Counted from the first letter of the stretch, positions 27,738-36,696 are shown. The stretch: DNA of 64,000 nt from Citrobacter europaeus (GCA_020099315.1 CP083650.1:4092001-4156000); one strand, 5' to 3'. Translations and numbers: made by a program. The notes: generated from the sequence alone by a model not told the origin.

Positions 27738-28402
27738 AACAGTTTCGCTATCTTCCGACGCATGCCGCGCGGCCCCCCGCTTGCTACAATTTCCACTATG
27801 CCGAGCCCGGAATGGTAGCTATTTTTGGCGATAACGGCAGTGGAAAAAGTACGCTGGCACAGCTGATGGCAGGCTGGTACCCCGATTTCCTGCCCGGAGA
27901 AATTGAGGGCACAGGAACGCTGCTGGGTACCCCCATCGGGAAACTGTCACTGGTCGAGCAGTCGAGTACTGTCCAGCTTGTACAGCAGTCACCTTACCTG
28001 CAGCTTTCAGGTTGTACATTCAGCGTAGAGGAAGAAGTGGCGTTTGGTCCGGAAAATCTCTGCCTTACCGAGGCCGAAATTATGAAGCGCATTGATGAAG
28101 CCCTGACGCTGACGGAATGTCAGCCTCTGCGCCGTCGTCATCCTGGCACGCTTTCCGGCGGAGAAACCCAGCGGGTGGTGATTGCCAGCGCGCTCGCCAT
28201 GCAGCCGAAAATATTGATTCTGGACGAAGCATTCAGCCGCCTGACAGCGCAGGCGACTGTGATGCTACTCAAGCGACTGCAACAATGGGCGCAGGAACAG
28301 CATGCTTTGGTGGTGCTTTTCGAACGCAATCATTCCCCTTTTCTCAGCCATTGCCAGCAGGCGTGGCAACTGCGCGATGGAGCATTGTCACCGCTATGCT
28401 AA
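27725..28402 (+). CDS. ECF transporter ATPase, first subunit
   Basis: A 225-residue ABC ATPase. A TTG start at 27725 is chosen because AGGAG stands 7 bp before it and no in-frame ATG lies at the right place. Walker A GDNGSGKST is at about residues 35-43, the Q-loop near QLVQQSP, the signature LSGGETQR at about 142-149, and Walker B ILILDEAF at about 165-172. The switch-histidine loop is abnormal (VVLFERNHS in place of VVxxxHD). It overlaps both the T component (13 bp) and the second ATPase (7 bp). Confidence 0.87.
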   Translation: MVTLEQFRYLPTHAARPPACYNFHYAEPGMVAIFGDNGSGKSTLAQLMAGWYPDFLPGEIEGTGTLLGTPIGKLSLVEQSSTVQLVQQSPYLQLSGCTFSVEEEVAFGPENLCLTEAEIMKRIDEALTLTECQPLRRRHPGTLSGGETQRVVIASALAMQPKILILDEAFSRLTAQATVMLLKRLQQWAQEQHALVVLFERNHSPFLSHCQQAWQLRDGALSPLC

Positions 28403-29079
28403 CGTTAAACCAGGTCAGCTATCGCTGGCCGAACGCCGCCGATGACTGCCTGTGCAATATTTCACTTGAACTCCATGAAGGGGAATGGCTGGCGCTTACA
28501 GGCGATAATGGCGCCGGTAAATCTACGCTGCTGCGTATTATGGCCGGGCTGCTATTTCCGTCTTCTGGCTCAGTAACGGTACAAAACCGTCCGATTGCGC
28601 AACTGAAAAACCGGGAGCGCGCCAGGGCGATCGGCGTGCTGTTTCAGGAGGCGGAAAATCAAATCTTTCACAGCAAGGTAGCAGAGGAAGTGGCTTTCGG
28701 ATTACGGCTACAGAAGCTCCCGGTAGCTGAGATTGCGCAACGTACGTCGGCAGCACTGCAGTTATGTCAGCTAGAGGACGTTGCCGACGCACACCCACTG
28801 GATCTGCATACTGCTCAACGACGAATGGTTGCCGTCGCCAGTCTGGAAGCACTCGCGCCCGCGATTCTACTGCTGGATGAACCCAGCCGGGATTTTGATG
28901 CGCACTGGCTTGGCGTCTTCGAAAACTGGCTGGCGGTATGTCGTACGCGTGGTACAAGCGTTGTAGCGATCAGTCATGACGCGGCGTTTACGCAGCGTCA
29001 TTTCTCGCGCGTGGTACGTCTACACAATAAAAATATCACACAGCCCGATATGCACCATCGACCGTCATCTCCAGCATAA
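28396..29079 (+). CDS. ECF transporter ATPase, second subunit with atypical signature motif
   Basis: A 227-residue ABC ATPase starting at the ATG at 28396, 7 bp inside the first ATPase gene. Walker A GDNGAGKST (about 37-45), Q-loop FQEAENQ, Walker B ILLLDEPS (about 156-163) and H-loop VVAISHD are canonical. The ABC signature LSGGQ is replaced by LHTAQRRM (about 136-143). Paired with the first subunit, this would leave one complete ATP site. Its 3' end overlaps the 3' end of the convergent yggC by 44 bp. Confidence 0.87.
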   Translation: MLTLNQVSYRWPNAADDCLCNISLELHEGEWLALTGDNGAGKSTLLRIMAGLLFPSSGSVTVQNRPIAQLKNRERARAIGVLFQEAENQIFHSKVAEEVAFGLRLQKLPVAEIAQRTSAALQLCQLEDVADAHPLDLHTAQRRMVAVASLEALAPAILLLDEPSRDFDAHWLGVFENWLAVCRTRGTSVVAISHDAAFTQRHFSRVVRLHNKNITQPDMHHRPSSPA

Positions 29080-29746
29080 AGTCTGCTGACCGACTCCCAT
29101 CCAGTACCCGACGAACATTCGGTCCGTCGGTACGCTCATAAAACGCCTCAGCGTCAGCTTGTGAGAGTCCACCAGCCAGTTTACGACCTACCAGTCGCAT
29201 GCGCAGCGCATTGGCGGGGGCGCGAATAAACAACGAGCAATCACAAAACTCAGCTAACGCTCGCCACCTTTCGTCATCGCGCAATAACCAGTTTCCTTCC
29301 ACAATCACGATCGGTGCCGTCACGGTGATGGCCGCTTCTACCGGAACGTGCTTTTGCCGATCATATTGCGGCCAGGATCCTTCCCCTTCCTTTATCTGGC
29401 GTAGATTCTGCGCAAGCTTATCCACATCAAAGGTTTCCGGCGCACCTTTGTATGCCCGCAGGTTATGGGCATCCAGCCAGGTATTATAGTGATGGAAGCC
29501 ATCCATCGGCAGCGTCTGGATCTCCGGCAGGTCAGGATCCTGATGGGAGAGATATTCCCAGAAGGTGGTCAGCGTCGATTTCCCCGTACCCGGCGGCGCG
29601 CTAAGAAAAACAATCGTTCGTCGCTGCGGGTTAGTGGCGTGTATTTTTGCCAACTGATGCAATAACGGTTTATGAACGTTCTCTATCTCATCATCATGGT
29701 AATGCGCTTCAACTTGTAGCCCATTCACCGTTAGTTCGATTTTCAC
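29036..29746 (-). CDS. yggC: P-loop kinase-like protein YggC
   Basis: YggC belongs to the uridine kinase / pantothenate kinase-like P-loop group (COG1072-like), with an unknown physiological substrate. The product is 236 residues, near the 237 of E. coli. Walker A SAPPGTGKSTL is at about residues 49-59, then PMDGFHHYN (about 80-88) and VEGNWLL (about 148-154), all typical of small-molecule kinases. It is the last gene of the cmtB-cmtA-yggP-yggF-yggD-yggC run and overlaps yggD by 4 bp. In this operon a sugar or sugar-derivative substrate is likely. Confidence 0.9.
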   Translation of the reverse strand: MKIELTVNGLQVEAHYHDDEIENVHKPLLHQLAKIHATNPQRRTIVFLSAPPGTGKSTLTTFWEYLSHQDPDLPEIQTLPMDGFHHYNTWLDAHNLRAYKGAPETFDVDKLAQNLRQIKEGEGSWPQYDRQKHVPVEAAITVTAPIVIVEGNWLLRDDERWRALAEFCDCSLFIRAPANALRMRLVGRKLAGGLSQADAEAFYERTDGPNVRRVLDGSRSADFMLEMTVDGAYRAV

Positions 29747-30252
29747 GGCGTTAATTCCTTTAAAATCGCCGTTACTGCCAGCGTCATTGCCGTCTTGACC
29801 ATGGCGCTAAAGCGCACTTCAGACCACGCAGCAAAGTCGGCAAATTTCATCGACTCCAGCGCACCATAAAGGGTCGCATTGCGGGTGATACTGTTCACGT
29901 TGCTGACAAAATCCCAGGTAATATCATCGGCAAAACCGGGGATATTATCCTGCTCGTTCAGGTACTGATAAAACTGAGAGAAATGGGTGATGTCGGCATA
30001 AAGCCATTTATCCATTTTTCCCAGCGCATAAATCAGTCGTAACGCAACGTCGATATCGTCAAGCGGTCCACTCTGGGCGAGTAACGGCTTCACTGCATAT
30101 TCCACGATTTCTTCATCGTTATTAACGAACAGCGACGGTAAAAAACGCTTAATGCCCTGGAGCAAAATGTTATGTGCCGTCGTCATAAACGAGAGTAAAT
30201 TATTTTGAGCATCCAGTTGCTCAAGCACATCGTCTTCTGTCAGCGTCGTCAT
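29743..30252 (-). CDS. yggD: MtlR-family regulator YggD
   Basis: YggD is a 169-residue homologue of MtlR, the repressor-like protein of the mannitol operon. It is all-helical without a recognisable helix-turn-helix; MtlR is thought to act through protein contact. The sequence is close to E. coli YggD (ATLTEDDVLEQLDAQ type N terminus). It lies 15 bp after yggF and overlaps yggC by 4 bp. Its place beside a mannitol-type PTS supports a role in control of this operon, but there is no direct evidence. Confidence 0.9.
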   Translation of the reverse strand: MTTLTEDDVLEQLDAQNNLLSFMTTAHNILLQGIKRFLPSLFVNNDEEIVEYAVKPLLAQSGPLDDIDVALRLIYALGKMDKWLYADITHFSQFYQYLNEQDNIPGFADDITWDFVSNVNSITRNATLYGALESMKFADFAAWSEVRFSAMVKTAMTLAVTAILKELTP

Positions 30253-30267
30253 TAGTTATCCGATAAA

Positions 30268-31239
30268 TCACCATGAATGCAGAGAGTCTATTATATTACA
30301 CGTTCGATCCGCGCCACCGATCAGTAAAGTTTGTGTGCGCACACCATTTGCAACCTGTTGGATCCCTTTAACAAGATCGCCGCCTGTTACCCCCGTCGCG
30401 CTGAAAAGGATCTTATTTCCCCCTACCAGTTCGTCAAGCGCATAGATACGGTTGATTTCAACGCCCATCTCCGCGCAGCGCTGACGTTCCTGTGCTGCAA
30501 TCAGGCGATGATCTGCGCTATCTCCTTTCGCTTCGCAAAAATCAATCAGCTCAGCCTGCATATCTCCCCCCAGCGCTTTAACCGCACAGGCCGAAATAAC
30601 CCCTTCAGGCGCCCCGCCAATGGTATACATCAGATCATAAGGATTCTCCTGCATACAGGCCAATACGCTGGCGGCCACATCGCCATCGGGCAGAGCAAAG
30701 ACTTTGACGCCAAGCCGCGTCGCCTCGGCAATCGCTGATTGAAGACGCGGTTTATCCAGCGTCACCATCCGCAGTCGATCCAGCGGTTTGCCCAACGCCT
30801 CAGCCACATTACGCAGATTGTCTGCCAACGGCAGCGCCAGATTAATCGCCCCTTTTGCAAAGCGATTAACAACCAGTTTTTTCATGTACATATCAGGAGC
30901 GTGTAACAGTGAACCTCGAGGTGCAAACGCCATGACGGCCAGCGCATTGCTTTGACCCATCGCCACCATTCGGGTTCCTTCAATAGGATCGACGGCGATA
31001 TCTACCTCAGGTCCGGTATCGGTTCCCACTTCCTCGCCAATCCACAGCATCGGGGCTTGATCAATCTCCCCTTCGCCAATGACGATTCGTCCACGGATGG
31101 CAATACTGTTCAATGCTTCACGCATTGCCGTCACCGCCAGACCATCAATCTTGTTTTTATCGCCGCACCCGGTTTGCGGCCAGGCTGCCAGCGCAGCCTG
31201 TTCCGTGATACGAAATAGCGGCCATGCCAGCGACATCAT
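30268..31239 (-). CDS. yggF: Class II fructose-1,6-bisphosphatase YggF
   Basis: YggF is a GlpX-type, lithium-sensitive phosphatase with fructose-1,6-bisphosphatase activity shown for the E. coli protein. The product is 323 residues (321 in E. coli). Metal-binding residues are in GEGEIDQAPMLWIGEEVG (about 55-72) and VDPIEGTRM (about 84-92). It overlaps the upstream yggP by 4 bp. A second bisphosphatase within a PTS operon suggests it works on a phosphorylated product of that pathway rather than in general gluconeogenesis. Confidence 0.93.
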   Translation of the reverse strand: MMSLAWPLFRITEQAALAAWPQTGCGDKNKIDGLAVTAMREALNSIAIRGRIVIGEGEIDQAPMLWIGEEVGTDTGPEVDIAVDPIEGTRMVAMGQSNALAVMAFAPRGSLLHAPDMYMKKLVVNRFAKGAINLALPLADNLRNVAEALGKPLDRLRMVTLDKPRLQSAIAEATRLGVKVFALPDGDVAASVLACMQENPYDLMYTIGGAPEGVISACAVKALGGDMQAELIDFCEAKGDSADHRLIAAQERQRCAEMGVEINRIYALDELVGGNKILFSATGVTGGDLVKGIQQVANGVRTQTLLIGGADRTCNIIDSLHSW

Positions 31240-32519
31240 ATCGCCGCCTCCCCGATATCAACGCCAAAGTGTGCTAAAAGGTATTTTTCTGCCTTTTCAT
31301 TCCAGATACCGTGCGTCTCTTCCACCAGCAGCGCCAGTTCTTTGAATAATGGGTCCGTTTTCCCTTTCTCCGCAAAATCAGCAATGGCGGTCAGTGGCAT
31401 GGTAACGCCGTTGTATATCAGCTTTTTACCGCCGGGGATCGCAGGTAAGTTCAATACGGTGTGCGGAACCGCATCAAGGCCGCCAATGTGCGTCACCATA
31501 AACGACGGTTGCAGTTGGCCAGTTGCACTGAGCGCAATAGCCTCTTTCATATCATCCGTGGAACCGCCGGACGTTCCGACAACGTGAGTACTGTTGTAGT
31601 GCACGTTATAAAAGTTAAACGGCACTTTGAAGTTACTGTCCGTAGGGCCGGCAAAGAAATTCAGGCAGCCATCTTCCGCAAGTAAATCATCAGCCATTTC
31701 AATGACGGCTGGCACTGCCGCATACACAAAGACATCATCAAAACCTGCGTCATTGGTAAGAGCACGCAGCATCGCGGTCGGAGAATCCATGCCTGTAGTA
31801 TTCACATAGATAAGCTCAATCCCCTTTTCTGCCGCTAACTCAACCGGCAACAGTTTTTTAGCCTGCGCCAGTCGCGCTTCGTCAATGTCGACCACCACCA
31901 CACGTGACGGCTGAATGCTGCCGTTAATGGCATAATCTATAGCGCCAATCCCCATCGGCCCGGCGCAGGCCAGAAGCGCAATACTTCCCCCCGGCTTAAT
32001 CCCCATACGGTGCTCATAAACGTAAGGCGTGGTGTGAAAATTCGCGTTATAAGCGCCAATAATGCAGCACATCGGCTCCGCCAGGGATGCTGCGGCAAAA
32101 TAAGACCCGTGGTACGGTAAAACACACCCCAGATTAATCGCCACCTCCGGGATAATCATATATGTCGCATTACCGCCAAAATATTCGTAGCTGTATCCCG
32201 CTGAATAACCGCTTGGCAATCCCATCGCGGGTTGCAAAACAAAACGCTGGCCTTTCTTATATTTATCCGTCAGGTTTTTTCCAACCTCAACGATGATACC
32301 TGCACATTCATGCCCGGTAATAACCGGATGGTTTTCCAGGTCATCCGGTACGCGTTTATGATCGCTCCCTAATGCCGCCGCTTTCCAGGTAGATAAACAA
32401 ACGCTATCGGATATTACGCTTACCAACAATTCATTATCTGTAATTGCAGGTAGCTCAAACTCGCGGATACGAATATCCTGCTTGCCATAAATGGCAGCAA
32501 CTTTCGTTTTCATATTCAC
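31236..32519 (-). CDS. yggP: Zinc-type medium-chain alcohol/polyol dehydrogenase YggP
   Basis: YggP is a 427-residue member of the zinc-dependent medium-chain dehydrogenase superfamily, predicted to oxidise a sugar alcohol phosphate. Zinc-ligand contexts are seen in the N-terminal region: VCLSTWKAA and ITGHECAGIIVEVG (about 69-82). A Rossmann segment LLACAGPMGIGAIDYA lies at about 185-200. It sits 19 bp after cmtA. Because CmtAB resemble a mannitol PTS, a polyol 6-phosphate is a reasonable substrate guess. Confidence 0.88.
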   Translation of the reverse strand: MNMKTKVAAIYGKQDIRIREFELPAITDNELLVSVISDSVCLSTWKAAALGSDHKRVPDDLENHPVITGHECAGIIVEVGKNLTDKYKKGQRFVLQPAMGLPSGYSAGYSYEYFGGNATYMIIPEVAINLGCVLPYHGSYFAAASLAEPMCCIIGAYNANFHTTPYVYEHRMGIKPGGSIALLACAGPMGIGAIDYAINGSIQPSRVVVVDIDEARLAQAKKLLPVELAAEKGIELIYVNTTGMDSPTAMLRALTNDAGFDDVFVYAAVPAVIEMADDLLAEDGCLNFFAGPTDSNFKVPFNFYNVHYNSTHVVGTSGGSTDDMKEAIALSATGQLQPSFMVTHIGGLDAVPHTVLNLPAIPGGKKLIYNGVTMPLTAIADFAEKGKTDPLFKELALLVEETHGIWNEKAEKYLLAHFGVDIGEAAI

Positions 32520-32538
32520 TCCATAAAATAGAATAAGG

Positions 32539-33918
32539 CTAGTTCGCCGTAATGCGTTTAAATAAATCGTCTAACAGTGGGTCACCAATATAGTTCTTAA
32601 TCAGCACTAATGGCTTTTCGCTTACACGTTTAACACGACCTTCAAGACTGGCATGGGTGACAATAATATCGGCATCTTGTGGAACATTTTCGATGGCATA
32701 ATGTGTCACGTTAATATTCAATCCCGCTTTCTCCAGACGTTTACGAAACGTGGTTGCCCCCATCGCGCTGGAACCCATTCCCGCATCACAGACAAAAGCA
32801 ACGCGTTTAATATTTTTATAAGAGAATTTACCTTCCTGCTTCATCGCCTTGACGGCTCTGGCTGACTCAGCAAAGTCATCCTCACTTTCCGTTTCGACGC
32901 TCTTTTCCATTTTCAGGATTACAGAGGTAATAACAAAAGTCACTATTGTACCCGCAGTGACTCCTGCTATGGTCGCGAGGAAAGAACCTTTGGGCGTTAA
33001 TGCCAGATAGGCGAATATTGATCCAGGGCTCGGTCCCGCAACTAACCCACCGTCCAGCAGGTGGAATACCCACGTCCCGGTCATTCCCCCGGCAATCATC
33101 GCAATCAGGGTCAGAGGCTTCATCAGCACATACGGGAAATACAGTTCATGAATACCGCCGAGAAAGTGGATAATCATGGCGCCTGGCGCAGACTTTTTAC
33201 TCATCCCTTTGCCAAAGATTGCAAAGCCAAGTAACAGACCTAACCCTGGACCTGGGTTAGATGCCACCATGAAGAAAATCGATTTTCCCGTTTCTGAAGC
33301 TTGTTGCATTCCCAGCGGATAATATACGCCCTGATCGATAGCATTATTCAGAAAGAGGATTTTCGCCGGTTCATTGATTACGGATAGCAACGGCAGATAA
33401 CCCGCATGAACCAACGCTTCAATACATTCCTTCACAAAATTATTGGCAATGAGAACCGCCGGGCCAATGACTTCGAACCCCAGCAGGCATAACAGCATTC
33501 CCGCAATACCAAGAGAGAAGTTATTGATAACCATCTCGAAACCTGCAGGAATGCGTTTTTCCAGCAGACGATCGATATGCTTAATCACCCAGCCACCAAG
33601 CGGTCCCATCACCATCGCACCAAGGAACATCGGGATATCCGCGCCCACGATAACGCCAATAGAACCAATGCCCCCCATTACTGCGCCGCGTTTCCCGCCA
33701 ACCAGATGTCCCCCTGTGGAGCCAATCATGACGGGCAGTAAATAGGTAATCATCGGACCGACAATTTTGGCGAAATGCTCATTCGGCATCCAACCGGTAG
33801 GAATAAACAATGCGGTTATAAAACCCCAGGCAATAAACGCGCCGATGTTGGGAATGACCATGGCAGTCAAAAACCCACCAAAAGCCTGGACTTTGGCACG
33901 AGCAGACTTGTTTTCCAT
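32539..33918 (-). CDS. cmtA: Mannitol-type PTS permease, IICB component CmtA
   Basis: CmtA is the membrane component of a mannitol-like phosphotransferase system. The product is 459 residues. The N-terminal IIC domain (to about 345) has several hydrophobic helices and the active motif GGIHELYFPYVL near residue 255. The C-terminal IIB domain has the phosphorylated cysteine in VAFVCDAGMGSSAMG near residue 375-389. No IIA domain is fused; CmtB supplies it from the gene upstream, 27 bp away. The system is called cryptic in E. coli; the true sugar is unknown. Confidence 0.92.
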   Translation of the reverse strand: MENKSARAKVQAFGGFLTAMVIPNIGAFIAWGFITALFIPTGWMPNEHFAKIVGPMITYLLPVMIGSTGGHLVGGKRGAVMGGIGSIGVIVGADIPMFLGAMVMGPLGGWVIKHIDRLLEKRIPAGFEMVINNFSLGIAGMLLCLLGFEVIGPAVLIANNFVKECIEALVHAGYLPLLSVINEPAKILFLNNAIDQGVYYPLGMQQASETGKSIFFMVASNPGPGLGLLLGFAIFGKGMSKKSAPGAMIIHFLGGIHELYFPYVLMKPLTLIAMIAGGMTGTWVFHLLDGGLVAGPSPGSIFAYLALTPKGSFLATIAGVTAGTIVTFVITSVILKMEKSVETESEDDFAESARAVKAMKQEGKFSYKNIKRVAFVCDAGMGSSAMGATTFRKRLEKAGLNINVTHYAIENVPQDADIIVTHASLEGRVKRVSEKPLVLIKNYIGDPLLDDLFKRITAN

Positions 33919-33945
33919 AATAATGTCCTGAAAGGAAACTGTGAA

Positions 33946-34389
33946 TTATGCGTGGGCGATAATATCCGCCAGTTGTTTTTCTGATTTAGCTGATAACAAA
34001 GCGGTTAGCGCTTCCTCTTCACATAACAATTCACTCAAAGCCTGAATAGCACCAATATGTGAATCAGCATTTGCTGCCGATAGTCCGATTAATAATCTGA
34101 TACCTTCATCATCTTCGGCAAATTTTACTTCCTGTTTGAGAAGCGTTAATGACATTCCGGTCTTTAATGCACCACACTCTGGGCGAGCGTGTGGCATGGC
34201 AACGCCAGGGGCTAAAATATAATAAGGTCCATTGTTAACCGTTGAATCTTTAATGGCCTGAATATAATCTGAATTGACATAATGATTGGCGAGTAAGGAT
34301 GACATAGAAAAGTCAATTGCCTCCTGCCAGTTCTTTGCTGAATTTTTTATTGAGATAGATGATTCTGGAAAGTAATCAATCAGCCGCAT
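33946..34389 (-). CDS. cmtB: Mannitol-type PTS IIA component CmtB
   Basis: CmtB is the soluble IIA protein that receives phosphate from HPr and passes it to CmtA. The product is 147 residues. The active histidine is His67 in PGVAMPHARPE, the standard PTS EIIA type 2 motif. It is the first gene of the six-gene minus-strand operon that ends with yggC. Confidence 0.93.
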   Translation of the reverse strand: MRLIDYFPESSISIKNSAKNWQEAIDFSMSSLLANHYVNSDYIQAIKDSTVNNGPYYILAPGVAMPHARPECGALKTGMSLTLLKQEVKFAEDDEGIRLLIGLSAANADSHIGAIQALSELLCEEEALTALLSAKSEKQLADIIAHA

Positions 34390-34660
34390 ACATTTTCCTT
34401 ATTTTATTTTTAGGGTACGAGTTAGCGTTAAAAATAAAATACGCGCACGACAAAATGAAATCAATCGAGGAGAAAAATACAGACAGCGCAGAATGTTTTT
34501 TGATGAGGCCTTTAAAAACAGAGGGTTAAGAAGTTAAAAATAAAAAGCAATACTAATTATGTGACATCGCCTGCAAATACCAAACAAGGATAAATATCAT
34601 ATTTGTGACGTAGATCTACAATGAAAGGTTGCACAGGGATAAATAAACATCCTCTGATTA
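34390..34660 (-). promoter_or_regulatory. Region upstream of cmtB
   Basis: About 270 bp, clearly AT-rich, with runs of A/T and no ORF of note. It must contain the promoter of the cmtB-yggC operon. Half-site-like TGTGAC (34598-34606) and TGTGACATCG (34560-34569) occur, compatible with CRP but not forming a convincing full site. No individual operator can be named. Confidence 0.4.
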
Positions 34661-34690
34661 AAAAACGGGCCGCCTGAGCGACCCGTTTTT
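34661..34690. terminator. Bidirectional-looking tktA terminator
   Basis: AAAAACGGGCCGC-CTGA-GCGACCCGTTTTT: a GC stem with A and T runs on both sides, 15 bp past the tktA stop. On the minus strand it ends tktA. Confidence 0.88.
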
Positions 34691-34704
34691 ACCTGTAATC
34701 GAAA

Positions 34705-36696
34705 TTACAGCAGTTCTTTTGCTTTCGCGACGACGTTGTCGACGGTGAAGCCAAACTCTTCGAACAGTAGCTCTGCCGGAGCAGACTCACCAAAGGTGGT
34801 CATACCGACGATAGCGCCGTTCAGGCCCACATATTTGAACCAGTAGTCAGCGATACCAGCTTCCACTGCAACGCGAGCGGAAACCGCTTTCGGCAGTACG
34901 GACTCGCGGTAAGCGGCATCCTGCTTGTCGAATGCGTCGGTAGACGGCATGGAAACCACGCGCGCTTTAACGCCTTCAGCCGTCAGTTTGTCCCATGCAG
35001 CCACAGCCAGCTCAACTTCAGAACCGGTAGCAATGAAGATCAGTTCCGGCTGACCGGCGCAATCTTTCAGCACGTAACCACCGCGAGCGATGTTCGCCAG
35101 CTGCTCTTCGGTACGTTCCTGCTGTGCCAGGTTCTGACGGGAGAGGATCAGCGCGGTCGGGCCGTCCTGACGCTCTACGCCGTATTTCCATGCCACGGCA
35201 GATTCAACCTGGTCACACGGACGCCATGTGCTCATGTTCGGCGTCACGCGCAGAGAAGCAACCTGCTCTACCGGCTGGTGAGTCGGGCCATCTTCGCCCA
35301 GACCGATTGAGTCGTGGGTATAGACCATCACCTGACGCTGTTTCATCAGCGCAGCCATACGCACCGCGTTACGGGCATATTCTACGAACATCAGGAAGGT
35401 AGAGGTGTATGGCAGGAAACCACCGTGCAGCGCGATACCGTTAGCGATAGCGGTCATACCGAATTCACGCACACCGTAATGGATGTAGTTACCAGCGGTA
35501 TCTTCGTTGATCGCTTTAGAACCCGACCACAGAGTCAGGTTAGAAGGTGCCAGGTCAGCAGAGCCGCCAAGGAATTCCGGCAGCAGAGGACCGAACGCTT
35601 CAATCGCGTTCTGAGACGCTTTACGACTGGCGATCTTGGATGGGTTAGCCTGCAGCTTAGCGATGAACTCGTTCGCTTTGGCGTCGAAATCAGCCGGCAT
35701 TTCACCTTTCATACGGCGGGTGAATTCAGCCGCTTCCTGCGGGAAGGCTTTCGCATAAGCAGCGAACTTCTCGTTCCATGCCGCTTCTTTTGCCTGACCT
35801 GCTTCTTTCGCATCCCACTGCGCGTAGATTTCAGACGGGATTTCGAACGGCGCGTATTTCCAGCCCAGCTGTTCACGGGTCAGTGCGATTTCTGCATCGC
35901 CCAGCGGCGCACCGTGAGAGTCATGGGTACCGGCTTTGTTCGGGGAACCGAAACCGATGATGGTTTTGCACATCAGCAGAGACGGTTTGTCGGTCACAGC
36001 GCGTGCTTCTTCAACTGCGCGTTTAATCGCGTCAGCATCGTGGCCATCAACGCCGCGAACCACGTGCCAGCCGTAAGCTTCAAAACGCTTAGCAGTGTCA
36101 TCAGTGAACCAGCCTTCAACGTGGCCATCGATAGAGATGCCGTTGTCATCGTAGAACGCAACCAGTTTGCCCAGCTTCAGCGTACCGGCCAGGGAACATA
36201 CCTCGTGAGAGATACCTTCCATCATGCAGCCGTCGCCCATGAAAGCGTAGGTGAAGTGGTCAACGATGTCGTGACCTGGACGGTTAAACTGCGCCGCCAG
36301 CGTTTTTTCAGCGATAGCCATACCCACTGCATTCGCAATGCCCTGACCCAGAGGACCGGTAGTGGTTTCAACACCCGCGGTGTAACCCACTTCCGGGTGA
36401 CCCGGAGTTTTGGAGTGCAGCTGACGGAAGTTCTGCAGCTCGGACATCGGCAGATCGTAGCCGGTGAGGTGCAGCAGGCTGTAAATCAGCATGGAGCCGT
36501 GACCGTTAGACAGCACGAAGCGGTCACGGTCAGCCCAGGACGGGTTAGTCGGGTTGTGGTTCAGGAAATCACGCCACAGGACTTCGGCAATGTCAGCCAT
36601 ACCCATCGGGGCACCCGGGTGACCGGATTTGGCTTTCTGTACTGCGTCCATGCTCAGCGCACGAATAGCATTGGCAAGCTCTTTACGTGAGGACAT
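34705..36696 (-). CDS. tktA: Transketolase 1
   Basis: TktA transfers two-carbon units between sugar phosphates using thiamine diphosphate. The product is 663 residues from the ATG at 36696 (MSSRKELANAIRALS), as in E. coli. The ThDP-binding motif GDGCMMEGISHEVCSLAG (about 154-171) with its NDNG-type end (DDNGISIDGHVEG) and the transketolase motif GEDGPTHQPVEQVA (about 467-480) are clear. Codon bias is strong. It is transcribed alone, divergent from loiP across about 280 bp. Confidence 0.98.
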   Translation of the reverse strand: MSSRKELANAIRALSMDAVQKAKSGHPGAPMGMADIAEVLWRDFLNHNPTNPSWADRDRFVLSNGHGSMLIYSLLHLTGYDLPMSELQNFRQLHSKTPGHPEVGYTAGVETTTGPLGQGIANAVGMAIAEKTLAAQFNRPGHDIVDHFTYAFMGDGCMMEGISHEVCSLAGTLKLGKLVAFYDDNGISIDGHVEGWFTDDTAKRFEAYGWHVVRGVDGHDADAIKRAVEEARAVTDKPSLLMCKTIIGFGSPNKAGTHDSHGAPLGDAEIALTREQLGWKYAPFEIPSEIYAQWDAKEAGQAKEAAWNEKFAAYAKAFPQEAAEFTRRMKGEMPADFDAKANEFIAKLQANPSKIASRKASQNAIEAFGPLLPEFLGGSADLAPSNLTLWSGSKAINEDTAGNYIHYGVREFGMTAIANGIALHGGFLPYTSTFLMFVEYARNAVRMAALMKQRQVMVYTHDSIGLGEDGPTHQPVEQVASLRVTPNMSTWRPCDQVESAVAWKYGVERQDGPTALILSRQNLAQQERTEEQLANIARGGYVLKDCAGQPELIFIATGSEVELAVAAWDKLTAEGVKARVVSMPSTDAFDKQDAAYRESVLPKAVSARVAVEAGIADYWFKYVGLNGAIVGMTTFGESAPAELLFEEFGFTVDNVVAKAKELL

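Noticed and set aside
35314..36690. A 458-residue plus-strand open frame opposite tktA, and a 413-residue frame opposite speA (39665-40906)
   Set aside because: Both are mirror frames of strongly codon-biased, well-known genes. They have no ribosome site and no recognisable domain.
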